From: Clostridiales bacterium
Lineage (GTDB): Bacteria > Bacillota > Clostridia > Saccharofermentanales > UBA5734
DNA length: 9,764 nucleotides
Assembly: GCA_007133255.1 (NCBI GenBank)
Contig: SLMY01000250.1
Coordinates: 1 to 9,764 of the forward strand
Reading direction: 5' to 3'
The notes under the pieces were generated by a model that was given only the letters and a program-made list of their open reading frames with translations, had not been told where the DNA came from and searched no databases. The position numbers and the translations under genes were made by a program. This document shows positions 1 through 5,814 of the stretch, one piece after another. The stretch's first letter is position 1. Each line of letters starts with the position of its first letter.

Positions 1-629
1 ATACTGACGTGCTTGTGGATGCTGTCGAATGTAAATTATTTGGTGTTGGAGTTGAGAGCTATACGGTTGGTTCGCATGAGTTTTATATGGGATATCTGGC
101 ACACGCCCATGCGAAAGGCAGCAAAAATCTGATTCTTACATTAGATATGGGTCATTTCCACCCCACAGAAACCATCGCGGACAAAATATCGTCACTTCTG
201 ACCTTCTATCCTGAACTGCTGATTCATGTGAGTCGTCCGGTTAAATGGGACAGCGACCATGTTGTTATTTCAGATGAAAGTGTCCAGGATGTCATGCGTG
301 AAATAAAACGGGCGGATGCTTTTAATCGCATCTATCTGGCAACGGACTTCTTTGATGGCAGCATTAACAGGATAAGCGCCTGGGTTGTTGGACTTCGGGC
401 AACAAGAAGAGCTGTTCTGGCTGCTTTGCTTGAACCAACCGATATGATAAAAAAAGCAGAAAATGAGAAGAATTACTCAGATCGGCTGGCCTTGATCGAA
501 GAATCCCGAAATTTACCCTATAACGCGGTCTGGAATAAGTTCTGCGATATGCAGGATGTACCCGCAGGCAGCGACTATCTGTCCGATCTGCACCAATACG
601 AGCGAAATGTCCTGCAAAAACGTGCATAA
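1..629 (+). CDS. rhaA: L-rhamnose isomerase, C-terminal half (5' truncated by window edge)
   Basis: Cytosolic isomerase that converts L-rhamnose to L-rhamnulose, the first step of rhamnose catabolism. The frame is open from base 3, before the first possible start at 9, so the gene begins outside the window. About 209 codons are visible, roughly half of the ~419-residue E. coli enzyme. Family signatures are clear and in the right order: VESYTVGSHEFYMGY, the metal-site segment DMGHFHPTE, HVSRPVKWDSDHVV, and DFFDGSINRISAWV, followed by the conserved helical tail with ALLEPT and the PAGSDYL segment near the end. It stops with TAA at 627-629, 38 bases before the next gene on the same strand, which fits one operon with the aldolase and rhaB. 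The operon promoter and regulator are not in the window. Identification is firm; the N-terminal half cannot be judged. Confidence 0.97.
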   Translation, partial: TDVLVDAVECKLFGVGVESYTVGSHEFYMGYLAHAHAKGSKNLILTLDMGHFHPTETIADKISSLLTFYPELLIHVSRPVKWDSDHVVISDESVQDVMREIKRADAFNRIYLATDFFDGSINRISAWVVGLRATRRAVLAALLEPTDMIKKAENEKNYSDRLALIEESRNLPYNAVWNKFCDMQDVPAGSDYLSDLHQYERNVLQKRA

Positions 630-667
630 GCCAGCTGATTCTTTATTGGCGGAAAGGAACGTGTTAC

Positions 668-1801
668 ATGAATAAATCTGAATTTATTCAGAAATATAAG
701 GAACCTTTGCAAGCCTTCAGTGAAATGTCACAGAAAGCAGGCAGCCGATCTGATTTTGTTCAGGGCGGTGGCGGGAACACATCTGTCAAGCTGGATGACC
801 AGCTGATGGCGATTAAAGCATCAGGATTCCGGCTTGATCAGATAACTGAAGCAACGGCCTATGCTGTCCTTGATTATCAGCGTATCCGTTCATTTTATAA
901 GCATACAAGCCCGCAGCAGATCAATGATATTGAAGCAGCCGGCTCGGCAAAAACAAAAACTTCTATCTATACTGTGACCGATCTGGAATCTCTCAGGCCA
1001 TCAGTTGAGGCGGGTTTTCACGCTATGCTTGACCGCTTCGTTCTTCATTCTCATTCCGTTTATGCTAATCTGGCAGCTTGTTCCGAGCAGGGCCGGGAGA
1101 CGGCCAAGCAGGCACTGGCAGAGCTGGAAGAGCCATTTGTTTTTGTACCTTATATCAATCCGGGTGCTCAGCTGACTTTTGCTATAGATCGGGCAAGACA
1201 ACAAGAAGCTGATGAGAAGGGCAGGCTGCCGGCCGTTTTATTTATGGAAAATCACGGTCTGATCATAACCGGTGACGATGAGAAATATTGCCTTGAGTTA
1301 CATCAGAAAGTAAATGAGAAACTGGCCGCGGCTTATCAGACAAGTGACCGGGACTGGCCGTCTATTCAGCTCGAGGCCATAAAGGCAGATAGCAAAACGC
1401 TTTACCTGTCTCAGACTGACTGGCTTAGAAAGCGCATAAAACATAATGACTGGAATCTGGAATTGTTTATGACGCAAGCGCTTTATCCTGATCAGCTTGT
1501 TTTCCTGACCGGACAGATGGCAGAGGTTGATAAGGGATCGGCATCCGCTTATCTTGAGCGTGCTGGCAGCCTTCCGGCAAAAGCAACGCTGTTTCGTGAG
1601 AGCGGTGACATCATCTATGACTGCGGTAAAGTTGAAGCGAAAACAATGGAAGAAACCCTTTGTGCCATCTTCTTTATCCATGAGAAGATTAAAGCTGCCT
1701 CTCAAGTGGTCAGAACGATGGATGAAGCAGGTAAAGAATTTATCCGTAACTGGGAAAGCGAAAAATATCGTAAACAGGTGGCAGGAAAAGACACGAAATA
1801 A
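668..1801 (+). CDS. Class II aldolase/adducin family protein, probable L-rhamnulose-1-phosphate aldolase
   Basis: Probably the zinc-dependent aldolase that splits L-rhamnulose-1-phosphate into DHAP and L-lactaldehyde; this role is inferred from its place between rhaA and rhaB. The 377-residue protein has class II aldolase hallmarks: a phosphate-binding glycine loop GGGGNTS (residues 33-39), KASG (50-53), a candidate catalytic acid Glu114, the metal pair His127-x-His129, and the third metal histidine His196 in ENHG. Residues ~230-377 form an extra C-terminal domain (YPDQLVFL; FIHEKIK) absent from the 274-residue E. coli RhaD. It resembles the aldolase half of the bifunctional RhaE/RhaEW proteins, but no dehydrogenase half follows: rhaB begins 11 bases after the stop. 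AAAGGA at 653-658 is a good ribosome binding site for the ATG at 668. The family is certain, the substrate likely. Confidence 0.88.
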   Translation: MNKSEFIQKYKEPLQAFSEMSQKAGSRSDFVQGGGGNTSVKLDDQLMAIKASGFRLDQITEATAYAVLDYQRIRSFYKHTSPQQINDIEAAGSAKTKTSIYTVTDLESLRPSVEAGFHAMLDRFVLHSHSVYANLAACSEQGRETAKQALAELEEPFVFVPYINPGAQLTFAIDRARQQEADEKGRLPAVLFMENHGLIITGDDEKYCLELHQKVNEKLAAAYQTSDRDWPSIQLEAIKADSKTLYLSQTDWLRKRIKHNDWNLELFMTQALYPDQLVFLTGQMAEVDKGSASAYLERAGSLPAKATLFRESGDIIYDCGKVEAKTMEETLCAIFFIHEKIKAASQVVRTMDEAGKEFIRNWESEKYRKQVAGKDTK

Positions 1802-1812
1802 GGGAGGCGACT

Positions 1813-3300
1813 ATGAACATAAAAAAACAAATACTTGCTTTTGACTTTGGAGCATCCAGCGGCAGAGCGATGCTGGGACGATTTGATGGTGAAAAAATTG
1901 AGCTCGAAGAAGTTCATCGTTTCAGTAATGATCCCGTCCTGGTCAGCGGCACACTCTATTGGGATGTGCTTCGCCTGATACACGAGGTTAAACAAGGCTT
2001 GATTAAAGCCAAGGCTTATGGAAAAATTGATTCTCTCGCGATTGATACATGGGGTGTTGATTTTGGCCTGATTGACGCTCAGGGTAATTTGCTGGAGAAC
2101 CCTGTCCATTATCGTGATACCAGGACACACGGCATGATGGAAGAAGTTTTTAAAATCATACCAAAAGAAGACATTTACAGGCAGACCGGCATTCAGTTTA
2201 TGAACATTAATACCTTGTTTCAACTCTATTATCTGAAGACGAGAAGGCCTGATCTTCTTGATCGCGCGGACAAACTGCTGATGATGCCTGATTTGCTCCT
2301 GTTCATGTTGACCGGCGGACTGCAGTCTGAATTCACAATCGCTTCAACCGGGCAGCTGATCGACGCTCAGAAAAGTGACTGGGCATACGACTTGCTTGAG
2401 AAACTTGACCTGCCAACAGATATATTGTGTCCGGTTACCTATCCCGGACAGGTTTCAGGCTCACTCTCAGCAGAAATATGTGATGAGCTGGGCATAGATC
2501 CTATACCAGTGGTCGCGATCGCGTCTCATGATACCGCGTCGGCTGTTGTGGCAGTCCCGACCGCGTCAACCGCCGCAGACGACTTTGTCTATATCAGCAG
2601 CGGAACCTGGTCGCTGATGGGGATAGAAGCGAAGAAACCTCTGATTAACGACCAGACATTTAAGTTTAACTTCACAAATGAAGGCGGCTATGGGAAAACC
2701 ACAAGATTCCTGAAAAATATAATGGGGCTGTGGCTGATCCAGGAATCAAGACGGCAATGGAATCGCGAAGGAGCTGATGTCAGCTATGCTGATCTTGAAT
2801 ATGAAGCGCTCGAATGTGATGCTTTTAAGTCATTCATCAATCCTGATGAAGATATTCTTGGCACACCAGGCGACATGCCAAACCGGATCAGGGAACTATG
2901 CCGAAAAACCGGTCAGCCGGTTCCAGAAAAACGAGGCGAGGTTGTTCGATGTATCTATGAAAGCCTGGCACTCAAATATCGGGTGACAAAAGATCAGATT
3001 GAAACCGTGACTGGACACAAATATGATGATCTTCATATTGTCGGCGGCGGAACCAAGGATAAACTGTTATCTCAATTTACCGCGAACTCTACCAGCAGTC
3101 GTGTGATAGCAGGACCAATCGAAGCGACAGCCCTGGGGAATATGGCTGTACAGCTAATGGCTCAAGACGCTATCAAATCCTTGCCCGAGGCACGAAAAGT
3201 TATCGCGGCGTCTTTTGATCTGAAGTATTATGAGCCAGAAGACCAAGAAGTATGGGAAACCGCACTGAAAAAGTATAAAGAAATCTACGCTCATAAGTGA
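1813..3300 (+). CDS. rhaB: Rhamnulokinase
   Basis: ATP-dependent FGGY-family sugar kinase that phosphorylates L-rhamnulose to L-rhamnulose-1-phosphate in the cytosol. It is 495 residues, the usual length. Visible motifs: the N-terminal phosphate loop DFGASSGR (11-18), the substrate segment AIDTWGVDFGLID (76-88), the probable catalytic base Asp240 in ASHDTASA, the second ATP-binding segment SSGTWSLMG (262-270), GGGTKDKLLSQFTAN (411-425) and GPIEATALGN (434-443). At GGGTKD many relatives have an Asn where Asp416 stands here; this is a mild change. GGGAGG at 1802-1807 lies five bases before the ATG and directly follows the aldolase stop, so the two genes are probably translated in tandem. It is the last gene of the rhamnose operon; a strong terminator follows at 3372-3403. 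Confidence 0.97.
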   Translation: MNIKKQILAFDFGASSGRAMLGRFDGEKIELEEVHRFSNDPVLVSGTLYWDVLRLIHEVKQGLIKAKAYGKIDSLAIDTWGVDFGLIDAQGNLLENPVHYRDTRTHGMMEEVFKIIPKEDIYRQTGIQFMNINTLFQLYYLKTRRPDLLDRADKLLMMPDLLLFMLTGGLQSEFTIASTGQLIDAQKSDWAYDLLEKLDLPTDILCPVTYPGQVSGSLSAEICDELGIDPIPVVAIASHDTASAVVAVPTASTAADDFVYISSGTWSLMGIEAKKPLINDQTFKFNFTNEGGYGKTTRFLKNIMGLWLIQESRRQWNREGADVSYADLEYEALECDAFKSFINPDEDILGTPGDMPNRIRELCRKTGQPVPEKRGEVVRCIYESLALKYRVTKDQIETVTGHKYDDLHIVGGGTKDKLLSQFTANSTSSRVIAGPIEATALGNMAVQLMAQDAIKSLPEARKVIAASFDLKYYEPEDQEVWETALKKYKEIYAHK

Positions 3301-3371
3301 GCAGACAGAGCGGGTTTTCATGGATGACGTCTGTAGGCCTGGACTCAATAATAATTGGTCACGTTTTTAAC

Positions 3372-3403
3372 GCGGCAGCCTTCATTGGCTGCCGCTGTTT
3401 TTT
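3372..3403 (+). terminator. Intrinsic terminator of the rhamnose operon
   Basis: A perfect 9-bp stem GCGGCAGCC / GGCTGCCGC (3372-3380 with 3387-3395) with a six-base loop TTCATT is followed by TG and then six T. It lies 71 bases after the rhaB stop in the correct orientation. Classic Rho-independent terminator structure. Confidence 0.93.
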
Positions 3404-3413
3404 ATGATACAAT
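3385..3413 (+). promoter_or_regulatory. Candidate sigma-A promoter overlapping the rhaB terminator
   Basis: TTGGCT (3385-3390) and TACAAT (3408-3413) are separated by 17 bases and match the vegetative consensus at 4/6 and 5/6 positions. Transcription would start near 3420 and give a ~190-base leader before the small gene at 3611. The -35 lies inside the descending arm of the rhaB terminator. The element is inferred from sequence only. Confidence 0.5.
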
Positions 3414-3419
3414 CGACAG

Positions 3420-3610
3420 AGCTTACCGGAAAGAATCCTGGCAGAATAATACCGGCGGGGGGGACCGCCGGTATTAAAAGGAGGGGGGTTATGAATTAAG
3501 GGGTGCTTCATTGAAGCATCTTCATAGTATCAAGTAATTGTAGATGAACAATGGTCTAAAAATGAATAATCTGTGAAATAGCAAGAACTGGATAGGAGGA
3601 TATTCCGATA
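3420..3610 (+). other. Structured non-coding leader with hairpins and a two-codon SD-led frame
   Basis: This stretch fills most of the 310-base gap between rhaB and the small gene at 3611. It contains an 11-bp perfect inverted repeat (3448-3458 with 3465-3475, loop GGGGGA), then a strong Shine-Dalgarno GGAGG (3480-3484) six bases before ATG AAT TAA (3491-3499), then a second hairpin with stem GGTGCTTC / GAAGCATC (3502-3509 with 3513-3520, one G-T pair, three-base loop). Neither hairpin is followed by a T-run, so they do not look like terminators. The rest, 3521-3590, is AT-rich with nothing recognisable. I do not recognise a known riboswitch. It may act as an mRNA leader for the 3611 gene or be a small RNA. 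Confidence 0.45.
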
Positions 3611-3871
3611 GTGAAACTGGAAGGAAAGCTGTTTAAGGCAAATCTGATGATCAACACCGCTACGGTTGAGAAGCCTGATACACAAGCACCGTTTGTCAAG
3701 CAGCTTGAAAGCTGTCTGATTGATATTTGCCGAATGCTGGATAGTCCGATTCCTTTATGGCTGGATAAGAACACGCGCGAATTCGCGCGCTTTCACCAGA
3801 CTTTGTTTTTTACTGAGCAGTTTACTGAACCTGTCCCTTTCGACCGTATGCAGATTCGCTGGCTGAACTGA
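3611..3871 (+). CDS. Small uncharacterised protein (86 aa)
   Basis: I do not recognise a named family. The start is GTG at 3611, with the strong Shine-Dalgarno AGGAGGA at 3594-3600, ten bases upstream. The product is soluble, without signal peptide or membrane segment. The N-terminal third looks like short strands (MKLEGKLFKANLMIN). The middle is a helix with two cysteines (Cys35, Cys40). The C-terminal half carries a striking motif, PIPLWLDKNTREFARF followed by TEQFTEPVPFDRMQIRW. This resembles, from memory only, small hypothetical proteins common in Clostridia that share an 'LWL-KNT-EFA-F' and 'FDR--IRW' pattern. It lies between the rhamnose operon and mazG, in the same direction, 128 bases before mazG. 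No clear terminator separates them, so read-through is possible. Coding status is supported by the RBS and the protein-like motif; function is unknown. Confidence 0.82.
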   Translation: MKLEGKLFKANLMINTATVEKPDTQAPFVKQLESCLIDICRMLDSPIPLWLDKNTREFARFHQTLFFTEQFTEPVPFDRMQIRWLN

Positions 3872-3999
3872 TCAGGGTCGCATCCAGAACGGATCAGATT
3901 GATTTCTGATGAAAAGAACAGAAGCCGGGTAGACTCATTGTCAGAAAGTTAATTTAAGTGATTAAAACAGCAGATCCTTAGCGGAAAGGTAAGTGCGAT

Positions 4000-4950
4000 A
4001 TGGACGAACAGCAGGCGAAGAAAAATAAACAGCAGGATGAAAGTACTGACTATCAGATTAAAGATGCCTATACAATGCAGGAGCTTGTTGACATGATGGC
4101 TTATCTGCGAAGTGAGAAAGGCTGTCCATGGGATCGTGAACAGACCCATTATTCGCTCAAGCAGAATCTTGTCGAAGAAACCTATGAGACATTAGATGCT
4201 ATTGATGGTGGTCGTCCAGAAAAGCTTTGCGATGAATTAGGAGATGTACTGATGCAGGTTGTTTTTCATGCGCAGATCGCGGCAGAAAAGCAGCAGTTTT
4301 CGTTTGATGACGTTGTATCAGGTATATGCCGTAAGCTGATAACGCGTCATACACATATTTTCGGAGATGACCAGGCGTCTGACGCTGCCGCGGTGATTGC
4401 CACATGGGAAAAGAATAAAAGGCGAGAGAAAGGTCATCAGACACAAAGTCAAGTTCTAAAAGATGTTCCGGCGTCATTGCCCGCTCTGCAAAGAGGCTAC
4501 AAGGTCCAGCAGAAGGCAGCACAGGTTGGCTTCGACTGGGATGATTCCAGTGGCCCGAGGCTCAAGATTCTTGAAGAGCTGGATGAAGTGGAAGCTGCCC
4601 AGAAGAATCTTGAAAGCAACAAGAACAAGTCTGGCTGTATGAACCCTGCTCTAAACAAGCTAAACAGCGGTTCTGAGAGTGTTCTTGACCCAAATGAACG
4701 GGATCATCTGAAGGTAACAGATGAAGTTGGTGATTTGCTTTTCGCTGTTGTTAACTACGCAAGACATTTAAAAGTTCAACCTGAGATCGCGCTCAACCGG
4801 ACAACTGAACGTTTTATCAGACGATTTAGCGATGTTGAACGAATCGCGGCAGAAAGCCAGCTGGATCTGCCGGATTTAACCCTGGAAGAATTGGACCAGT
4901 TGTGGGATAAGGCAAAAAAAAGTGAGGAAAGAAGCGATGAGATTAGATAA
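4000..4950 (+). CDS. mazG: Nucleoside triphosphate pyrophosphohydrolase MazG
   Basis: Hydrolyses nucleoside triphosphates to monophosphates and pyrophosphate, a house-cleaning role against non-canonical nucleotides and in stress control of nucleotide pools. The 316-residue protein has two MazG domains. Domain 1 carries EETYE (59-63) and DELGD (78-82), the acidic Mg-binding residues, plus the conserved GCPWDREQTH (41-50). Domain 2 carries LEELDEVEAA (191-200) and DEVGDLLFAVVNYARHL (241-257). Between the acidic motifs of domain 2 is an insertion of about 30 residues (~203-232), rich in Asn, Ser and Lys, which typical enzymes lack. There is no N-terminal methyltransferase domain, unlike B. subtilis YabN. 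GGAAAGG at 3983-3989 supports the ATG at 4000. The gene overlaps rqcP by 14 bases. Confidence 0.96.
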   Translation: MDEQQAKKNKQQDESTDYQIKDAYTMQELVDMMAYLRSEKGCPWDREQTHYSLKQNLVEETYETLDAIDGGRPEKLCDELGDVLMQVVFHAQIAAEKQQFSFDDVVSGICRKLITRHTHIFGDDQASDAAAVIATWEKNKRREKGHQTQSQVLKDVPASLPALQRGYKVQQKAAQVGFDWDDSSGPRLKILEELDEVEAAQKNLESNKNKSGCMNPALNKLNSGSESVLDPNERDHLKVTDEVGDLLFAVVNYARHLKVQPEIALNRTTERFIRRFSDVERIAAESQLDLPDLTLEELDQLWDKAKKSEERSDEIR

Positions 4951-5188
4951 ATTTCTGAAAACATCAAGATTGATCAAGAGAAGATCAGTCGCGAATGAAA
5001 TCTGTTCGTCCGGCAGGGTAAAGCTCAATGGTCGTCCGGCAAAGCCAGGGGCGGAGATCAAACCGGGTGATATACTGGAAATAGCTTTTGGCCAGGGAAA
5101 CACCAAGGTGAGGATACTTGAAACACAAAATGTAGTTCGAAAAGAACAGGCACAGTCTTTATACGAGATTATCGAATCGGACAGCTAA
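4937..5188 (+). CDS. rqcP: S4-domain RNA-binding protein, ribosome quality-control factor RqcP (YabO/Hsp15 family)
   Basis: A small S4 RNA-binding protein that, in Bacillus, binds 50S subunits carrying a stalled peptidyl-tRNA and works with RqcH to add alanine tails. The 83-residue form starting at ATG 4937 begins MRLDKFLKTSRLIKRRSVAN, matching the family N-terminus closely. The S4 core (RVKLNGRPAKPGAEIKPGD and the following strand) is complete. The upstream in-frame GTG at 4922 would add five residues unlike the family, so I chose 4937, with GAGG (4924-4927) as RBS. It overlaps the end of mazG by 14 bases, so translational coupling is likely. In B. subtilis yabO is followed by yabP and yabQ; here it is followed by a regulatory gap and the divisome gene. 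Confidence 0.95.
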   Translation: MRLDKFLKTSRLIKRRSVANEICSSGRVKLNGRPAKPGAEIKPGDILEIAFGQGNTKVRILETQNVVRKEQAQSLYEIIESDS

Positions 5189-5217
5189 GTAAGGCGTTAT
5201 CCTCAGATGAAAGCAAG

Positions 5218-5245
5218 TTTGCCTCCTTTGTACAAATGAGGTAAA
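5218..5245. repeat. 28-bp imperfect inverted repeat downstream of rqcP
   Basis: Bases 5218-5245 form a near-perfect dyad around the core TTTGTACAAA, with one C/T mismatch (5226/5237) and one G-T pair (5221/5242). As RNA it would make a hairpin of about 12 pairs starting 30 bases after the rqcP stop. The downstream ACTTTATTT is only moderately T-rich, so it could be a weak terminator for mazG-rqcP or a protein-binding palindrome. Confidence 0.55.
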
Positions 5246-5257
5246 ACTTTATTTGAT

Positions 5258-5274
5258 ATTACAGCGAGATTACA
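5258..5274 (-). promoter_or_regulatory. Perfect WalR (YycF)-type box upstream of the divIC-like gene
   Basis: The minus strand reads TGTAAT-CTCGC-TGTAAT, two identical hexamers with an 11-bp period. This fits every position of the WalR/YycF consensus TGTWAH-N5-TGTWAH. WalRK is the essential Firmicutes two-component system that controls cell-wall turnover and, in B. subtilis, ftsAZ. The box lies ~80 bases upstream of the proposed divIC-like promoter -10. A third TGTAAA half-site is at 5282-5287 on the plus strand. Binding is inferred. Confidence 0.5.
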
Positions 5275-5331
5275 TTTGTCCTGTAAATGCTTAAAAGTGT
5301 GTTAAAAAGCAAGTGAGTTCGGGATTGGCTC

Positions 5332-5360
5332 TTGTTCTTTTATTATTATGTTCATACAAT
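5332..5360 (+). promoter_or_regulatory. Candidate promoter of the divIC-like gene
   Basis: TTGTTC (5332-5337), 17-base spacer, TACAAT (5355-5360); the -10 matches 5/6 and the -35 weakly. It would start transcription near 5367, about 40 bases before the start codon, just ahead of the palindrome at 5375-5390. Confidence 0.5.
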
Positions 5361-5374
5361 GTAGATGAATAAAG

Positions 5375-5390
5375 TCAGAACGTGTTCTGA
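5375..5390. repeat. Perfect 7-bp palindrome in the 5' leader of the divIC-like gene
   Basis: TCAGAAC-GT-GTTCTGA is a perfect inverted repeat with a two-base centre. It lies between the predicted transcription start and the Shine-Dalgarno at 5395-5400. The tiny centre favours a DNA operator over an RNA hairpin. It looks like a LexA site but the half-site spacing is wrong (GAAC-N2-GTTC instead of N4). Confidence 0.55.
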
Positions 5391-5405
5391 ACCTGGAGGA
5401 AGATC

Positions 5406-5717
5406 TTGCTAGTAGGAGCCAGAAAGCAAATGCCCATGAGGCATAGCAACAGCCATATCCTGATGCGAATCGCTGCAGGTCTGATTCTTGTATTCGCGTT
5501 AGCTTCAGCTGTTGCGCTATATTTTGAACAGGAAGCCAGAATAGAACGTATCCGTGAACGGCGGGTTGTAATTGAACAACAGCTTTATGAAGCGCAGTCA
5601 ATAAACGCTGAACTCAAAGAGTTGAAAAGCCTGGTTGACACAGAAGTTTATATTGAAAGAGTTGCCCGGGATCAGCTTGGCATGGTTCGTCCCAATGAGA
5701 TTGTATTTGAAGATTGA
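5406..5717 (+). CDS. divIC: Septum formation initiator family protein (DivIC/FtsB-like)
   Basis: A bitopic membrane protein of the divisome that pairs with FtsL through a coiled coil and links to DivIB/FtsQ at the septum. The 103-residue form has a short basic cytoplasmic N-terminus, one transmembrane segment (~18-41, IAAGLILVFALASAVALYF), an extracellular coiled coil (~42-75, EARIERIRERR...LKELKSL) and the conserved C-terminal block YIERVARDQLGMVRPNEIVF. The TTG at 5406 has the best Shine-Dalgarno (GGAGGA 5395-5400). An in-frame ATG at 5430 with AGGAG (5414-5418) is a real alternative giving 95 residues. Its position after mazG-rqcP matches divIC of B. subtilis, but its own promoter, a WalR-type box and a palindrome lie in the 217-base gap. 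Family certain; DivIC versus FtsB naming rests on synteny. Confidence 0.92.
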   Translation: MLVGARKQMPMRHSNSHILMRIAAGLILVFALASAVALYFEQEARIERIRERRVVIEQQLYEAQSINAELKELKSLVDTEVYIERVARDQLGMVRPNEIVFED

Positions 5718-5762
5718 ACCTCTTATGTCTGCAGCTGCGATTTTTCTTGGCTGAGTTAATAA

Positions 5763-5787
5763 AAAAACCTGCGGCATGCAGGTTTTT
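5763..5787. terminator. Bidirectional terminator between divIC-like gene and recR
   Basis: AAAAACCTGC (5763-5772) pairs with GCAGGTTTTT (5778-5787) around a GGCAT loop. The plus strand continues with T-rich GTTTGTTTC; the minus strand gives a run of seven T at 5767-5761. It sits 45 bases after the divIC-like stop and 27 bases after the recR stop, so it serves both converging transcripts. Confidence 0.92.
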
Positions 5788-5814
5788 GTTTGTTTCAAAA
5801 AGTCTTTATTCTTG

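Noticed and set aside
1527..1844. 105-codon frame spanning the aldolase-rhaB junction
   Set aside because: It is out of frame with two certain genes and has a low-quality, Arg/Lys/Ser-rich translation.
1702..2223. 173-codon open frame antisense to rhaB
   Set aside because: It overlaps the unambiguous aldolase and rhaB genes, lacks an RBS, and its product matches nothing; it is a shadow of the coding strand.
3457..3503. G-quadruplex in the 3.4-kb leader
   Set aside because: G-tracts exist, but the spacing between them is long and the first tract is bound up in a perfect 11-bp inverted repeat; there is too little to support a quadruplex.
3938..3966. Promoter directly upstream of mazG (TTGTCA with 17-base spacing)
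   Set aside because: The -35 is good but the matching -10 (ATTAAA) is poor; transcription may come from further upstream.
5258..5274. PhoP (phosphate regulon) box
   Set aside because: PhoP boxes need TTHACA half-sites; here each half on the plus strand is ATTACA, mismatched at the first base, while the WalR consensus fits fully on the other strand.
5375..5390. LexA/SOS box before the divIC-like gene
   Set aside because: The half-sites GAAC and GTTC are only two bases apart; Gram-positive LexA sites need four.
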